62,012 bases of DNA from Eubacterium sp. (GTDB taxonomy: Bacteria > Bacillota > Clostridia > Oscillospirales > Ruminococcaceae), in the NCBI GenBank assembly GCA_022511265.1, contig JAFLRX010000015.1, positions 1 through 62,012 on the forward strand, written 5' to 3'. Made by a program: the position numbers and the translations under genes. Below the pieces are notes generated by a model. The model was not told the DNA's origin. It was given only the letters and a program-made list of their open reading frames with translations, and made no database searches. Positions within the stretch are counted from its first letter, which is position 1. Every line of letters starts with the position of its first letter. Shown in pieces: positions 54,802 to 62,012 of the stretch.

Positions 54802-55824
54802 TTATCTGAACTGGCTTAAAAATCTTATATCGTTCTCATACAGCAGTCTCATATCGTCAATGTTATATCTCATCATCGCGATACGCTCAAGACCGATACC
54901 GAACGCAAAGCCGCTGTATTCCTCAGGATCGATGCCGCAGTTTATCAGCACCTGCGGATGTACAAGGCCGCTGCCCAGCATCTCTATCCAGCCCTCGCCC
55001 TTGCACAGCGGGCAGCCCGCGCCGTGGCACTTAAAGCACTGCAAGTCTACCTCTGCCGACGGCTCGGTATACGGGAAATGATGCGGACGGAACCTCAGCT
55101 TGATGTCCTCGCCGTACAGCCGCTTTGCCCATATCTCCAGCGTACCCTTCAGGTCGCCGAAGGTTATCTTCTTATCAATTACCAGTCCCTCGCACTGGTG
55201 GAATATCGGAGAATGTGTCGCGTCCACCGCGTCCGACCTGTACACACGACCGGGGCTGATGATAGCGATAGGCGGCTTGTGCGCCAGCATCTCGCGTATC
55301 TGTACCGACGAGGTCTGCGTCCTCAGCAGTATGCTGTCGGTGATGTAAAAGGTGTCCTGCTCATCACGGGCGGGGTGTCCCTCCTCGGTGTTCAGCATAT
55401 CGAACACGTACTTGGTCTCCTCTACCTCAGGACCGTCAACAACGGTATAGCCCATACCGCGGAATATCTCCTTCAGCTCGTCCAGCACTATATTCAGCGG
55501 GTGGCGTACGCCCATTGCCTGGGTCTTGCCCGGCAGAGTAACGTCTATCTTTTCCGCCTTTAGCTTTGCGTCTAATGCCGAAGCCTTCAGCTCGCCGTTC
55601 TTGGCGGTGACAGCCTCTTCAAGTGCCTGCCTTACGGTATTGGCAAGCTGTCCCATCGCGGGACGCTCTTCCGCCGAAAGGCTGCCCATGGATTTAAGTA
55701 TCGCAGTCAGCTCGCCCTTTTTACCCAGATACTTTACGCGCAGCGCGTCAAGCTCTTTCAGGTCATTACACGCCGCTATCGCGGTCAGCGCCTGCTGCTG
55801 TATATTCTGTAATTGCTCTTTCAT
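54802..55824 (-). CDS. pheS: Phenylalanyl-tRNA synthetase alpha subunit
   Basis: 340 residues, class II catalytic subunit. N-terminal coiled coil that contacts tRNA, then motif 1 region FRGMGYTVVDGPEVE, motif 2 FHQCEGLVID and motif 3 GFAFGIGLERIAMMRY. GSGLVHPQVL is the substrate-pocket signature. ATG with AAGGAAAG upstream. Confidence 0.97.
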   Translation of the reverse strand: MKEQLQNIQQQALTAIAACNDLKELDALRVKYLGKKGELTAILKSMGSLSAEERPAMGQLANTVRQALEEAVTAKNGELKASALDAKLKAEKIDVTLPGKTQAMGVRHPLNIVLDELKEIFRGMGYTVVDGPEVEETKYVFDMLNTEEGHPARDEQDTFYITDSILLRTQTSSVQIREMLAHKPPIAIISPGRVYRSDAVDATHSPIFHQCEGLVIDKKITFGDLKGTLEIWAKRLYGEDIKLRFRPHHFPYTEPSAEVDLQCFKCHGAGCPLCKGEGWIEMLGSGLVHPQVLINCGIDPEEYSGFAFGIGLERIAMMRYNIDDMRLLYENDIRFLSQFR

Positions 55825-55882
55825 CTTATTCTTTCCTTATACTTTTATTTATTTCATCAAAAGGCGCGGCATTGCCGCAAAA

Positions 55883-55949
55883 GCCGTCAAAGACGGCAGA
55901 GCTGCTATGCTCCACGGATACCACTTCCCTTCAGAAAAAATTTGGACAT
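55883..55949 (-). promoter_or_regulatory. Possible attenuator of pheST with a Phe-containing leader peptide
   Basis: A 14-codon reading frame on the minus strand (55905-55949, MSKFFLKGSGIRGA) has two adjacent Phe codons. Just after its stop comes a GCCGTC-TTT-GACGGC stem followed by TTTT (55883-55897), and then a GCGGC/GCCGC stem. The leader of about 136 bases is too short for a full T-box. The leader frame has no clear ribosome-binding site, so this is a hypothesis. Confidence 0.4.
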
Positions 55950-55967
55950 AAATCTGCATACTAATCT

Positions 55968-55996
55968 ATTATAGCAGAATCTGAATGCTTTTGCAA
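55968..55996 (-). promoter_or_regulatory. Promoter of pheST
   Basis: Minus strand TTGCAA, 17 nt, TATAAT, with a leader of about 136 bases before pheS. Confidence 0.8.
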
Positions 55997-56012
55997 GACC
56001 TAATTAGCATTT

Positions 56013-56066
56013 TAAGTGAAATTTTCACTTATATCTGTTGAGATTTTGCAAAAAATATGCTAAACT
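56013..56066 (+). promoter_or_regulatory. Promoter and operator-like dyad of the tautomerase gene
   Basis: Plus strand TTGAGA (56038-56043), 17 nt, TAAACT (56061-56066). Directly upstream is the 19-base dyad TAAGTGAAATTTTCACTTA (56013-56031), which lies between this promoter and the divergent pheST promoter and could bind a regulator of either. Confidence 0.6.
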
Positions 56067-56098
56067 ATATGTAAATAATATACTCGGAGGTTAATATA

Positions 56099-56440
56099 AT
56101 GCCGTTTATTAATGTAAAAACCAATGTCAGCGTACCCGACGACAGCAAGACCGCTATCAAGTCCGCGCTGGGTCAGGCGATAACCGCCATCCCCGGCAAG
56201 AGCGAGCGGTGGCTTATGGTAGGTATCGAACCGGAATATTCACTGTATTTCCAGGGGACCGACTCTCCCGCCGCGATTGCTGAGGTCAGCGTATACGGAC
56301 ACCCGTCACCCGACGCCATGAACAGCCTGACCGGAAAGATAACCGATATCCTTTCCGACACGCTGGCACTCAGCCCCGACCGAATATACGTCAGCTATGC
56401 CGAGACGGATAACTGGGGCTGGAACGGGTGCAATCTGTAA
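56099..56440 (+). CDS. MIF/phenylpyruvate tautomerase family protein
   Basis: 113 residues, the only plus-strand gene. After Met removal Pro is the N-terminus (MPFINVKTN), the catalytic base of this superfamily. Lys34 in IPGKSERWLMVGIEP matches the second conserved active-site residue, and SVYGHPSPDAMNSL and RIYVSYAETDNWGWNG follow the MIF pattern. It probably acts as a trimeric keto-enol tautomerase; physiological substrate unknown. GGAGG precedes the ATG. Phenylpyruvate as substrate would fit its position beside pheST, but that is speculative. Confidence 0.9.
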   Translation: MPFINVKTNVSVPDDSKTAIKSALGQAITAIPGKSERWLMVGIEPEYSLYFQGTDSPAAIAEVSVYGHPSPDAMNSLTGKITDILSDTLALSPDRIYVSYAETDNWGWNGCNL

Positions 56441-56462
56441 AGCCTTTGGCTTTACAGATTGC
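56430..56462. repeat. Perfect 15-bp-arm palindrome overlapping the tautomerase stop
   Basis: GCAATCTGTAAAGCC and its exact complement flank TTT. The left arm contains the last three codons and stop of the tautomerase gene. There is no T-run for a plus-strand terminator. Confidence 0.9.
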
Positions 56463-56465
56463 AAG

Positions 56466-56586
56466 TGAATAATGAATAGTGAATAGTGAATAACTGTGGT
56501 GCGCCGCTGACGCGGCGCATTATTTCAAATTTCGCCCGCAGGGCGTACCTTACTTCTTCACTCTTCACTATTACCTATTCACTATA
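56466..56586. repeat. Composite palindromic intergenic repeat
   Basis: Left arm carries GTGAATA-type copies (GAATAATGAATAGTGAATAG) and right arm carries TATTCAC-type copies (TTCACTCTTCACTATT), forming an imperfect inverted repeat. Inside are TGCGCCGC/GCGGCGCA (56500-56519) and CGCCC/GGGCG (56533-56545) stems. It looks like a small MITE-like or REP-like element between convergent genes. Confidence 0.6.
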
Positions 56587-56615
56587 AAAAACACCGCCCG
56601 CAGGCGGTGTTTTTT
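56586..56615. terminator. Bidirectional terminator between aspS and the tautomerase gene
   Basis: A 13-bp stem AAAAAACACCGCC / GGCGGTGTTTTTT with a 4-base loop, immediately past the aspS stop. A-tracts and T-tracts on both sides serve both converging genes. Confidence 0.93.
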
Positions 56616-58384
56616 TAGTTATTCGGTTTCTGTCTTACCTTTATATGCACCTCACGCAGCTGCTGCTCCGTTACCTCGGTCGGTGCACCGAGCAACAGAT
56701 CCTGCGCGTTGGAGTTCATCGGGAACGCGATTACCTCTCTTATGCTCTCCTCCTCGGCGAACAGCATCAGCATTCTGTCCACGCCGGGTGCCATGCCCGC
56801 ATGCGGCGGTGCGCCGTATTGGAACGCGCTGTACAGCGCGCCGAATTTCTCGGCTACGTCCGCCTCGGTATAGCCCGCTATCTCGAACGCCTTTACCATT
56901 ATCTCGGGGCGGTGGTTTCTTACCGCACCGCTGGACAGCTCGACACCGTTGCAGACGATGTCGTACTGGTATGCCAGTATCTCCAGCGGGTCTTTCTCGT
57001 TCAGCGCCTCAAGTCCGCCCTGCGGCATAGAGAACGGGTTGTGGGTGAAGATTATCTTGCCTGTCTCCTCGTCCTCCTCGTACATCGGGAAGTCTACTAT
57101 AAAGCACAGCTCAAAGCTGTCGTCCTTGATAAGCTCCATGCGCTTAGCTACTTCCGTACGTATCTGTCCCGCCAGCTTGGGTGCCAGCTTAGGCGCGTCT
57201 GCGATAAAGTACAGCACGTCGCCTACCTCCAGCTCGCAGCGGGTCTTTAACTCAGCACGCTGGTCATCGTTAAGGAATTTATCTATCGGTCCGAGGTAGT
57301 TAAAGTTCTCGTCTACTTTTACATAGCCCAGTCCCTTCATGCCTATCTCGCGGGCGTAGGACTCCATCTTCTCGAAAAAGCCCTTGGACTTGCCCGCCAT
57401 CTGCGGCACTCTGATACCTCTTACGCACTTGTTGCAAAACGGCTTGAAATCGCTGTCCACAAACAGGTCGGACAGCTCGGTGATTATCAGCGGGTTGCGC
57501 AGATCAGGCTTGTCAGTACCGTATTTCAGCATAGCCTCTGCGTACGGGATACGCTTGAACGGAGCGGGTGATACCTTTTTCTTGCCGAATTTTGTGAATG
57601 TGTCATACAGCACTTCTTCCGCCGCCGCGAAAACATCTTCTTGTGTTGCGAACGCCATTTCAAAGTCCAGCTGATAGAACTCGCCCGGCGAGCGGTCAGC
57701 CCTCGCGTCCTCGTCACGGAAGCAGGGCGCTATCTGGAAATACTTATCAAAGCCGCTCACCATCAGCAGCTGCTTGAATATCTGCGGTGCCTGCGGCAGC
57801 GCGTAGAATTTTCCGTGGTGCTTGCGGCTGGGGATAAGATAGTCGCGCGCGCCCTCGGGCGAGCTGGTGGACAGTATCGGGGTCTGTATCTCCAAAAAGC
57901 CCATATCCGTCATCTTGCGGCGCAGGTGAGAAATGACCTCGCTGCGCAGGATGATGTTGTTGTGCATCTTCTTGTTTCTCAGGTCAAGATAGCGGTATTT
58001 AAGGCGTATATCCTCTTTGGTCTCGGTAGAGGTCGGCACCTCAAACGGCAGCTGCTCTACCGCCACATTGCCGAGTATCTCAAGGCTCTCCGCCGATATT
58101 TCTATCGTACCGGTAGAGATCTTGTCGTTATAGGTACCCTCGGCACGCTTTATCACCGTGCCGCCTACCGTTATCGCGCACTCCTTGCTTACGCCCTCAA
58201 GCAGTCCCTCGTTCTTCTGAAAGGTTATCTGCACATAGCCGTAATGGTCGCGCAGGTCGATAAACTTTATTCCGCCGTGGTCGCGGATATTCTCTACCCA
58301 GCCCGCCACTCTGACATCCTTGCCTATATCCTGCTCTCCCAGCATCTCACAGGTGTGAGTGCGGTATTCATTTTCTAAAAACAT
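56615..58384 (-). CDS. aspS: Aspartyl-tRNA synthetase, probably non-discriminating
   Basis: 589 residues, bacterial-type class II synthetase: N-terminal OB anticodon domain, catalytic motifs (QAPQIFKQLLMVSGFDKYFQ, FRDEDARADRSPGEFYQLDF, GMAPGVDRMLMLF) and the inserted GAD domain (about 290-420). His36 (RDHGG) and Gly83 (AEGTYN) match residues that in some bacterial AspRS relax specificity so tRNA-Asn is also charged with Asp. That agrees with its place as last gene of a gatC-gatA-gatB-aspS operon. Confidence 0.96.
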   Translation of the reverse strand: MFLENEYRTHTCEMLGEQDIGKDVRVAGWVENIRDHGGIKFIDLRDHYGYVQITFQKNEGLLEGVSKECAITVGGTVIKRAEGTYNDKISTGTIEISAESLEILGNVAVEQLPFEVPTSTETKEDIRLKYRYLDLRNKKMHNNIILRSEVISHLRRKMTDMGFLEIQTPILSTSSPEGARDYLIPSRKHHGKFYALPQAPQIFKQLLMVSGFDKYFQIAPCFRDEDARADRSPGEFYQLDFEMAFATQEDVFAAAEEVLYDTFTKFGKKKVSPAPFKRIPYAEAMLKYGTDKPDLRNPLIITELSDLFVDSDFKPFCNKCVRGIRVPQMAGKSKGFFEKMESYAREIGMKGLGYVKVDENFNYLGPIDKFLNDDQRAELKTRCELEVGDVLYFIADAPKLAPKLAGQIRTEVAKRMELIKDDSFELCFIVDFPMYEEDEETGKIIFTHNPFSMPQGGLEALNEKDPLEILAYQYDIVCNGVELSSGAVRNHRPEIMVKAFEIAGYTEADVAEKFGALYSAFQYGAPPHAGMAPGVDRMLMLFAEEESIREVIAFPMNSNAQDLLLGAPTEVTEQQLREVHIKVRQKPNN

Positions 58385-58413
58385 ATCTGTATACCCTTTC
58401 TATATAAAGTATC

Positions 58414-59838
58414 TTAGCCTTTTAGTTTAGCCTCCAGCACCTGCTTTATCGTCGCGGGTGATGCCGAGCCCTTCAGTGCCTTGTTGCACTGTCCCATAAG
58501 AAAGCCGAACACCTTGACCTCGCCGTTTCGGTACTGCTCTACCACGCTAGGGTTGGCGGCGAGTATCTCATCCACCGTCTTTTCAACCAACTCGTTGTCT
58601 TCCTTTATCCACAGCTGCTGCTCTTCGGCTATCTCCTCAGGAGATTTGCCTGACGCTATCATATCGCGCAGTATCGTCTTGCGGTTATCTTTTGATATCT
58701 TGCCTGTCTCTGCAAGCTCGACAAGCTTTGCAAACTGCTCGGGTGAGAACGGGAAGTTATCCGCGTCCACCTCGCCGAGATTTATTCTGCGCATAAGTTC
58801 TACCGTTATAAATGTCGCTATCGGCTTAGGGTTGTTGTACGCCTTTATTGCCGCTTCAAAGAAATCGCTGACCGCCTTGGTGTTTATCAGCACCGACGCG
58901 TCGGCATTGGATACCCCGTACTCGCCTGTATAGCGGTCAAACCGCTGCTGCGGCATCTCGGGGATATCGTTCTTTATCGCCTCCAGCTCTTCCTCGGTGA
59001 AGATTATCGGCGGGATATCCGGGTCAGGGAAATACCTGTAATCGTGCGCGTCCTCTTTAGAGCGCAGCGAGCTGGTCTCGCCCGTAGCGTCGTTAAAGTG
59101 TAATGTCTCCTGTATCACCCGCTCGCCGTTTTCTATCAGCTCGGTCTGGCGGTATATCTCGTATTCCACCGCGCGCTGGATCGCACGCAGAGAGTTCAGG
59201 TTCTTGACCTCTGTCCTTGTGCCGAGGGTGTCCGAGCCCTCCGGCGCAAGCGAAATGTTCACGTCACAGCGCATGCTGCCCTGCTCCAGTCTGCCGTCGC
59301 ATACGCCCGCGTATTGCAGCATCAGTCTTATCTTCTCGAAAAACGCGGTCACATCCGCAGCCGAGTGGAAATCCGGCTCGGTAACTATCTCTATCAGCGG
59401 AATACCGCAGCGGTTATAGTCGGCAAGGCTTATGCGGTTTTCATGCACCAGCTTGCCCGCGTCCTCTTCAAGATGTATGCGGTTTATCCGCATACGCTTG
59501 GTCTCGCCTTCGGATTCAATATCCACATAGCCGCCCAGACAAACGGGGCGCGGCATCTGGGATATCTGATATGCCTTGGGCAGGTCGGGGTAAAAGTAAT
59601 TCTTTCTGTCCCATTTGGTAAAGCGCGATATCTCGCAGTTCATGATATATCCCGCTTTGATTATATATTCCACCGCTTTGGAATTAAGCACCGGCAGCGT
59701 GCCCGGCACACCTGAGCAGACCGGACAGCAGCGGCTGTTCGGTTCGCCGCCGAACTGAGCCGAGCAGGTGCAGAACACCTTTGAATTTGTCATCAGCTCG
59801 GCATGTATCTCAAGACCGATAGTAGGGTATAACTTCAT
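58414..59838 (-). CDS. gatB: Asp/Glu-tRNA amidotransferase subunit B
   Basis: 474 residues that phosphorylate and amidate Asp-tRNA-Asn and/or Glu-tRNA-Gln. Conserved N-terminal GLEIHAEL, a zinc ribbon (CTCSAQFGGEPNSRCCPVC), KWDRKNYFYPDLPKAYQISQ and the C-terminal GatB/YqeY tail that clasps tRNA. ATG start 27 bases after gatA. Confidence 0.97.
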   Translation of the reverse strand: MKLYPTIGLEIHAELMTNSKVFCTCSAQFGGEPNSRCCPVCSGVPGTLPVLNSKAVEYIIKAGYIMNCEISRFTKWDRKNYFYPDLPKAYQISQMPRPVCLGGYVDIESEGETKRMRINRIHLEEDAGKLVHENRISLADYNRCGIPLIEIVTEPDFHSAADVTAFFEKIRLMLQYAGVCDGRLEQGSMRCDVNISLAPEGSDTLGTRTEVKNLNSLRAIQRAVEYEIYRQTELIENGERVIQETLHFNDATGETSSLRSKEDAHDYRYFPDPDIPPIIFTEEELEAIKNDIPEMPQQRFDRYTGEYGVSNADASVLINTKAVSDFFEAAIKAYNNPKPIATFITVELMRRINLGEVDADNFPFSPEQFAKLVELAETGKISKDNRKTILRDMIASGKSPEEIAEEQQLWIKEDNELVEKTVDEILAANPSVVEQYRNGEVKVFGFLMGQCNKALKGSASPATIKQVLEAKLKG

Positions 59839-59865
59839 TGTATATGATTCCTTTCGGTAAGGTAA

Positions 59866-61320
59866 TTACGCTCTGTACTTGTTGGGTGTTACGCTGAAAT
59901 TCTTCTGATACGCGTCAGCGACCTGTACCAGCGTCGCCTCGTCAAACTTTCTGCCGACAATAGACATGCCTATCGGCATACCCTCCGCGTTATATCCGCA
60001 GGGCACCGATATCGCGGGCAGTGACGCGATATTCACCGTTACCGTACAGATATCCGCAAGGTACATCTTTACCGGGTCGGTCTCCTGCTCGCCTATCTTA
60101 TACGCCACCGTAGGTGCGGTGGGGGTAAGGATAACGTCCGCCTGTTCGTATATCTCGTTGTATTCCTTGATTATCTGCTGCTTTAACGCCAGCGCCTTGC
60201 GGTAGTATGCGTCATAATATCCGCTTGACAGCGCATAGTTGCCCAGCAGTATGCGGCGCTTTACCTCCGCGCCGAAGCCGCGGCTGCGGCTGTCCTTTAT
60301 CATCTCGTCAAAGCTTTTGCCCTCGCCGCGCAGACCGTACTTTATACCGTCAAAACGGGAGAGGTTGGACGCAGCCTCGGCACCGGAAATAAGATAATAT
60401 GCCGCTACCGCGTACTTCAGGCTGCTCATCGAGCAGTCCACCAGCTGCGCGCCCAGCTTTTCGTATTCCTTTGCCGCCTGCATTACGGCGCCTTTTACCT
60501 CTTCATCGGTGCTGTCACCGAAAAATTCCTTGGGTATCGCTATCTTCATGCCCTTGACGGATTGACCCAGCTTTGCGGTAAAGTCCTCAACAGACTTTCT
60601 TGCGCTGGTCGCGTCGTGTTCGTCCGCTCCTGCAACAGCGTTCAAAAGTACCGCGCAGTCCTCCGCGCTGTTGGCTATCGGGCCTATCTGGTCCAGCGAG
60701 CTTGCGAACGCGATAAGTCCGTACCTCGACACTCTGCCGTAGGTGGGCTTTAACCCCGTAACGCCGCAGAACGACGCGGGCTGACGTATCGAGCCGCCGG
60801 TGTCCGAGCCTAATGCCGCGGGCGCTATCCCCGCACTGACTACCGCCGCGCTGCCGCCGCTGCTGCCGCCCGGAACACGGGTAATATCGTAAGGGTTCTT
60901 AGTCTTTGCGAATGCCGCCGTCTGGGTAGAGCCGCCCATAGCGAACTCATCCATGCTTGCCTTGCCCAGCAGCACATAGCTCTGCGCCTTCAGCTTTTCT
61001 ATAACAGTCGCGTCATACGGCGGTACGAAATCCTCCAGCATCTTAGACGCACAGGTGGTCTTTATCCCGTCGGTGCATATGTTGTCCTTTATCGCCAGCG
61101 GTATACCGGTCAGCGGTGACGCCTTCTTTTCATCGATCAGCTTTTGCGCCGCCTCGGCGTCTGCCATAGCCTTATCTTCGGTGACGGTGATATATCCCTC
61201 TACCTCGGGGTTTATTTCCTTTATTCTCTTTATATATTCCTGCGCAAGCTCCGGCGCGCTTATCTCGCCGCCGTCCAGCGCCCCGCGCAGGTCTTTCAGT
61301 GTAGCTGTCTTTATATCCAT
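59866..61320 (-). CDS. gatA: Asp/Glu-tRNA amidotransferase subunit A
   Basis: 484-residue amidase-signature glutaminase that supplies ammonia to GatB. The Ser-cisSer-Lys triad is visible: Lys in LAIKDNICTDG, and the Ser pair in GGSSGGSAAVV and GSDTGGSIRQPASFCG. It is 9 bases downstream of gatC. Confidence 0.97.
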   Translation of the reverse strand: MDIKTATLKDLRGALDGGEISAPELAQEYIKRIKEINPEVEGYITVTEDKAMADAEAAQKLIDEKKASPLTGIPLAIKDNICTDGIKTTCASKMLEDFVPPYDATVIEKLKAQSYVLLGKASMDEFAMGGSTQTAAFAKTKNPYDITRVPGGSSGGSAAVVSAGIAPAALGSDTGGSIRQPASFCGVTGLKPTYGRVSRYGLIAFASSLDQIGPIANSAEDCAVLLNAVAGADEHDATSARKSVEDFTAKLGQSVKGMKIAIPKEFFGDSTDEEVKGAVMQAAKEYEKLGAQLVDCSMSSLKYAVAAYYLISGAEAASNLSRFDGIKYGLRGEGKSFDEMIKDSRSRGFGAEVKRRILLGNYALSSGYYDAYYRKALALKQQIIKEYNEIYEQADVILTPTAPTVAYKIGEQETDPVKMYLADICTVTVNIASLPAISVPCGYNAEGMPIGMSIVGRKFDEATLVQVADAYQKNFSVTPNKYRA

Positions 61321-61329
61321 AATGTCTCC

Positions 61330-61608
61330 TTATTCAACCATTTTCGGTACTACATAGCAGTCGTCCTGCGGCTCGGTATTTGAAAGCAGCTTGTCGGTCG
61401 GGAAAGAGGGCTTTGCCTCGTCCTTTCTCACTGCGCTGTATTCTATGCTGTTATTGTCCTTTGTATCGTCATAGGTAAGGTCTATTTCCTTAACGGTGTC
61501 CATAAGCTCGATTATCGCGCCCATTTCCTCCATTACCTTTTGCTTTTCCTCGTCGGTATAATTCAGCTTGCTCAGCTCGCAAAGGTGGTCTATTGTTTTT
61601 ATATCCAT
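61330..61608 (-). CDS. gatC: Asp/Glu-tRNA amidotransferase subunit C
   Basis: 92 residues that hold GatA and GatB together: LCELSKLNYTDEEKQKVMEE and the C-terminal AVRKDEAKPS. First gene of the operon, with AAAGGAAC upstream of ATG. Confidence 0.96.
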   Translation of the reverse strand: MDIKTIDHLCELSKLNYTDEEKQKVMEEMGAIIELMDTVKEIDLTYDDTKDNNSIEYSAVRKDEAKPSFPTDKLLSNTEPQDDCYVVPKMVE

Positions 61609-61650
61609 AACGATGTTCCTTTCTCTCGAATGAAAGACATAATTTATATT

Positions 61651-61679
61651 AGTATAACATATTTTGGGCGTATAGTCAA
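61651..61679 (-). promoter_or_regulatory. Promoter of gatCAB-aspS
   Basis: Minus strand TTGACT, 17 nt, TATACT, leader about 35 bases. No T-box is present. Confidence 0.8.
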
Positions 61680-62012
61680 GATTTATCCAGTTCGGAATTA
61701 TATTGAATTCGGAATTAAGGTTACGGCTTCGCCGCGGATTTTAATATCTCGTCAGATTACACTTAGCGGGAAGCGCCAACATTGTGACTGCTTATTTTGC
61801 GGCGAGGTCAAGCACTGCATAAAATAGCAGGGATAACATTGTGTTGATGTATTGCTAAGATAAGATAGACAAAATGTCGAGCCGCAAACAGCAAGCAACT
61901 AGCCCTGGCAAAGAGAATGGGGTGGGAAAGATAGGTGGGAGAGTGGAAGGAGAGTCTGAGAGGAAACCGAGAGGGAGGGAAGGAAACCCGTCCCAGAGGG
62001 ATTCCTTCCCTC
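61680..62012. other. Right-hand end without a recognisable gene
   Basis: A direct TTCGGAATTA repeat (about 61692-61718) and a GGCTTCGCCG hairpin lie near the left. From about 61905 the plus strand becomes strongly purine-rich (mostly G and A), unlike the rest of the window. The extreme end holds an 11-bp inverted repeat, GAGGGAAGGAA (61975-61985) and TTCCTTCCCTC (62002-62012). No protein motif was seen in any frame. Confidence 0.5.

Noticed and set aside
55825-55965. T-box before pheST
   Set aside because: GTGGTATCCGTGG only loosely recalls the T-box core, and about 136 bases leaves no room for a specifier stem.
61540-61827. Plus-strand frame of 95 codons at the right end
   Set aside because: It overlaps gatC and its promoter, has no ribosome-binding site and shows no protein features.

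Overview
This window is 62 kb of a low-GC Gram-positive anaerobe-type chromosome, most likely class Clostridia and probably the Oscillospirales/Ruminococcaceae. The support is the intact S10-spc-alpha order with a KOW-domain gene between map and infA, zinc-type S14, a long pyruvate kinase with a C-terminal mobile domain, KtrAB-like potassium uptake, GatCAB in place of direct Asn/Gln charging, strong sigma-A promoters with 17-nt spacers, and BspA-like leucine-rich surface proteins. The placement rests on gene content only. I call 64 protein genes. All but one (a MIF-family tautomerase) lie on the minus strand, so transcription runs right to left. No tRNA, rRNA, CRISPR array, insertion sequence or phage gene was found. 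Two tandem rRNA-like promoters at the left edge point out of the window.

Layout in window coordinates. 1-365: two strong leftward promoters, a TetR-operator-like dyad and the nrdR terminator. 366-15210: nrdR, a sugar-isomerase-like TIM barrel, a YfhO-type membrane protein, secDF, an EAL phosphodiesterase, purB, a leucine-rich-repeat/fibronectin surface protein, and a CBS/TrkH/TrkA potassium module. 15338-31325: the complete ribosomal supercluster, from rpsJ at the right to rplQ at the left, including secY, adk, map, infA and rpoA, with several unusually structured spacers. 31820-34464: pyruvate kinase and an amidohydrolase.

34564-48519: the most distinctive region. Two LolD/MacB-type ATPases, one fused to an AbrB-like domain, precede a giant non-lipidated solute-binding protein, two complete MalF/MalG-type permease pairs, an NHL/TPR membrane protein, a YIP1-family protein and a DUF5696-like secreted protein. 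The genes overlap or nearly touch and probably form one locus for recognising or importing a glycan, or for sensing at the envelope. The usual MalK/MsmX-type ATPase is absent and no FtsX/MacB permease is present. 49031-61608: an ABC-F protein, a PrsA-like lipoprotein with a large charged insert, pheST behind a possible attenuator, the tautomerase, and a gatCAB-aspS operon whose AspRS carries residues associated with a non-discriminating enzyme. 61680-62012: no gene; the last ~110 bases are strongly purine-biased.

Regulatory signals are clear in places. Ten promoters with near-consensus -35 and -10 boxes 17 nt apart, and most transcription-unit ends marked by hairpin terminators, let the operons be drawn with fair confidence. 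Many genes start with GTG or TTG, and I moved several starts to match their ribosome-binding sites.
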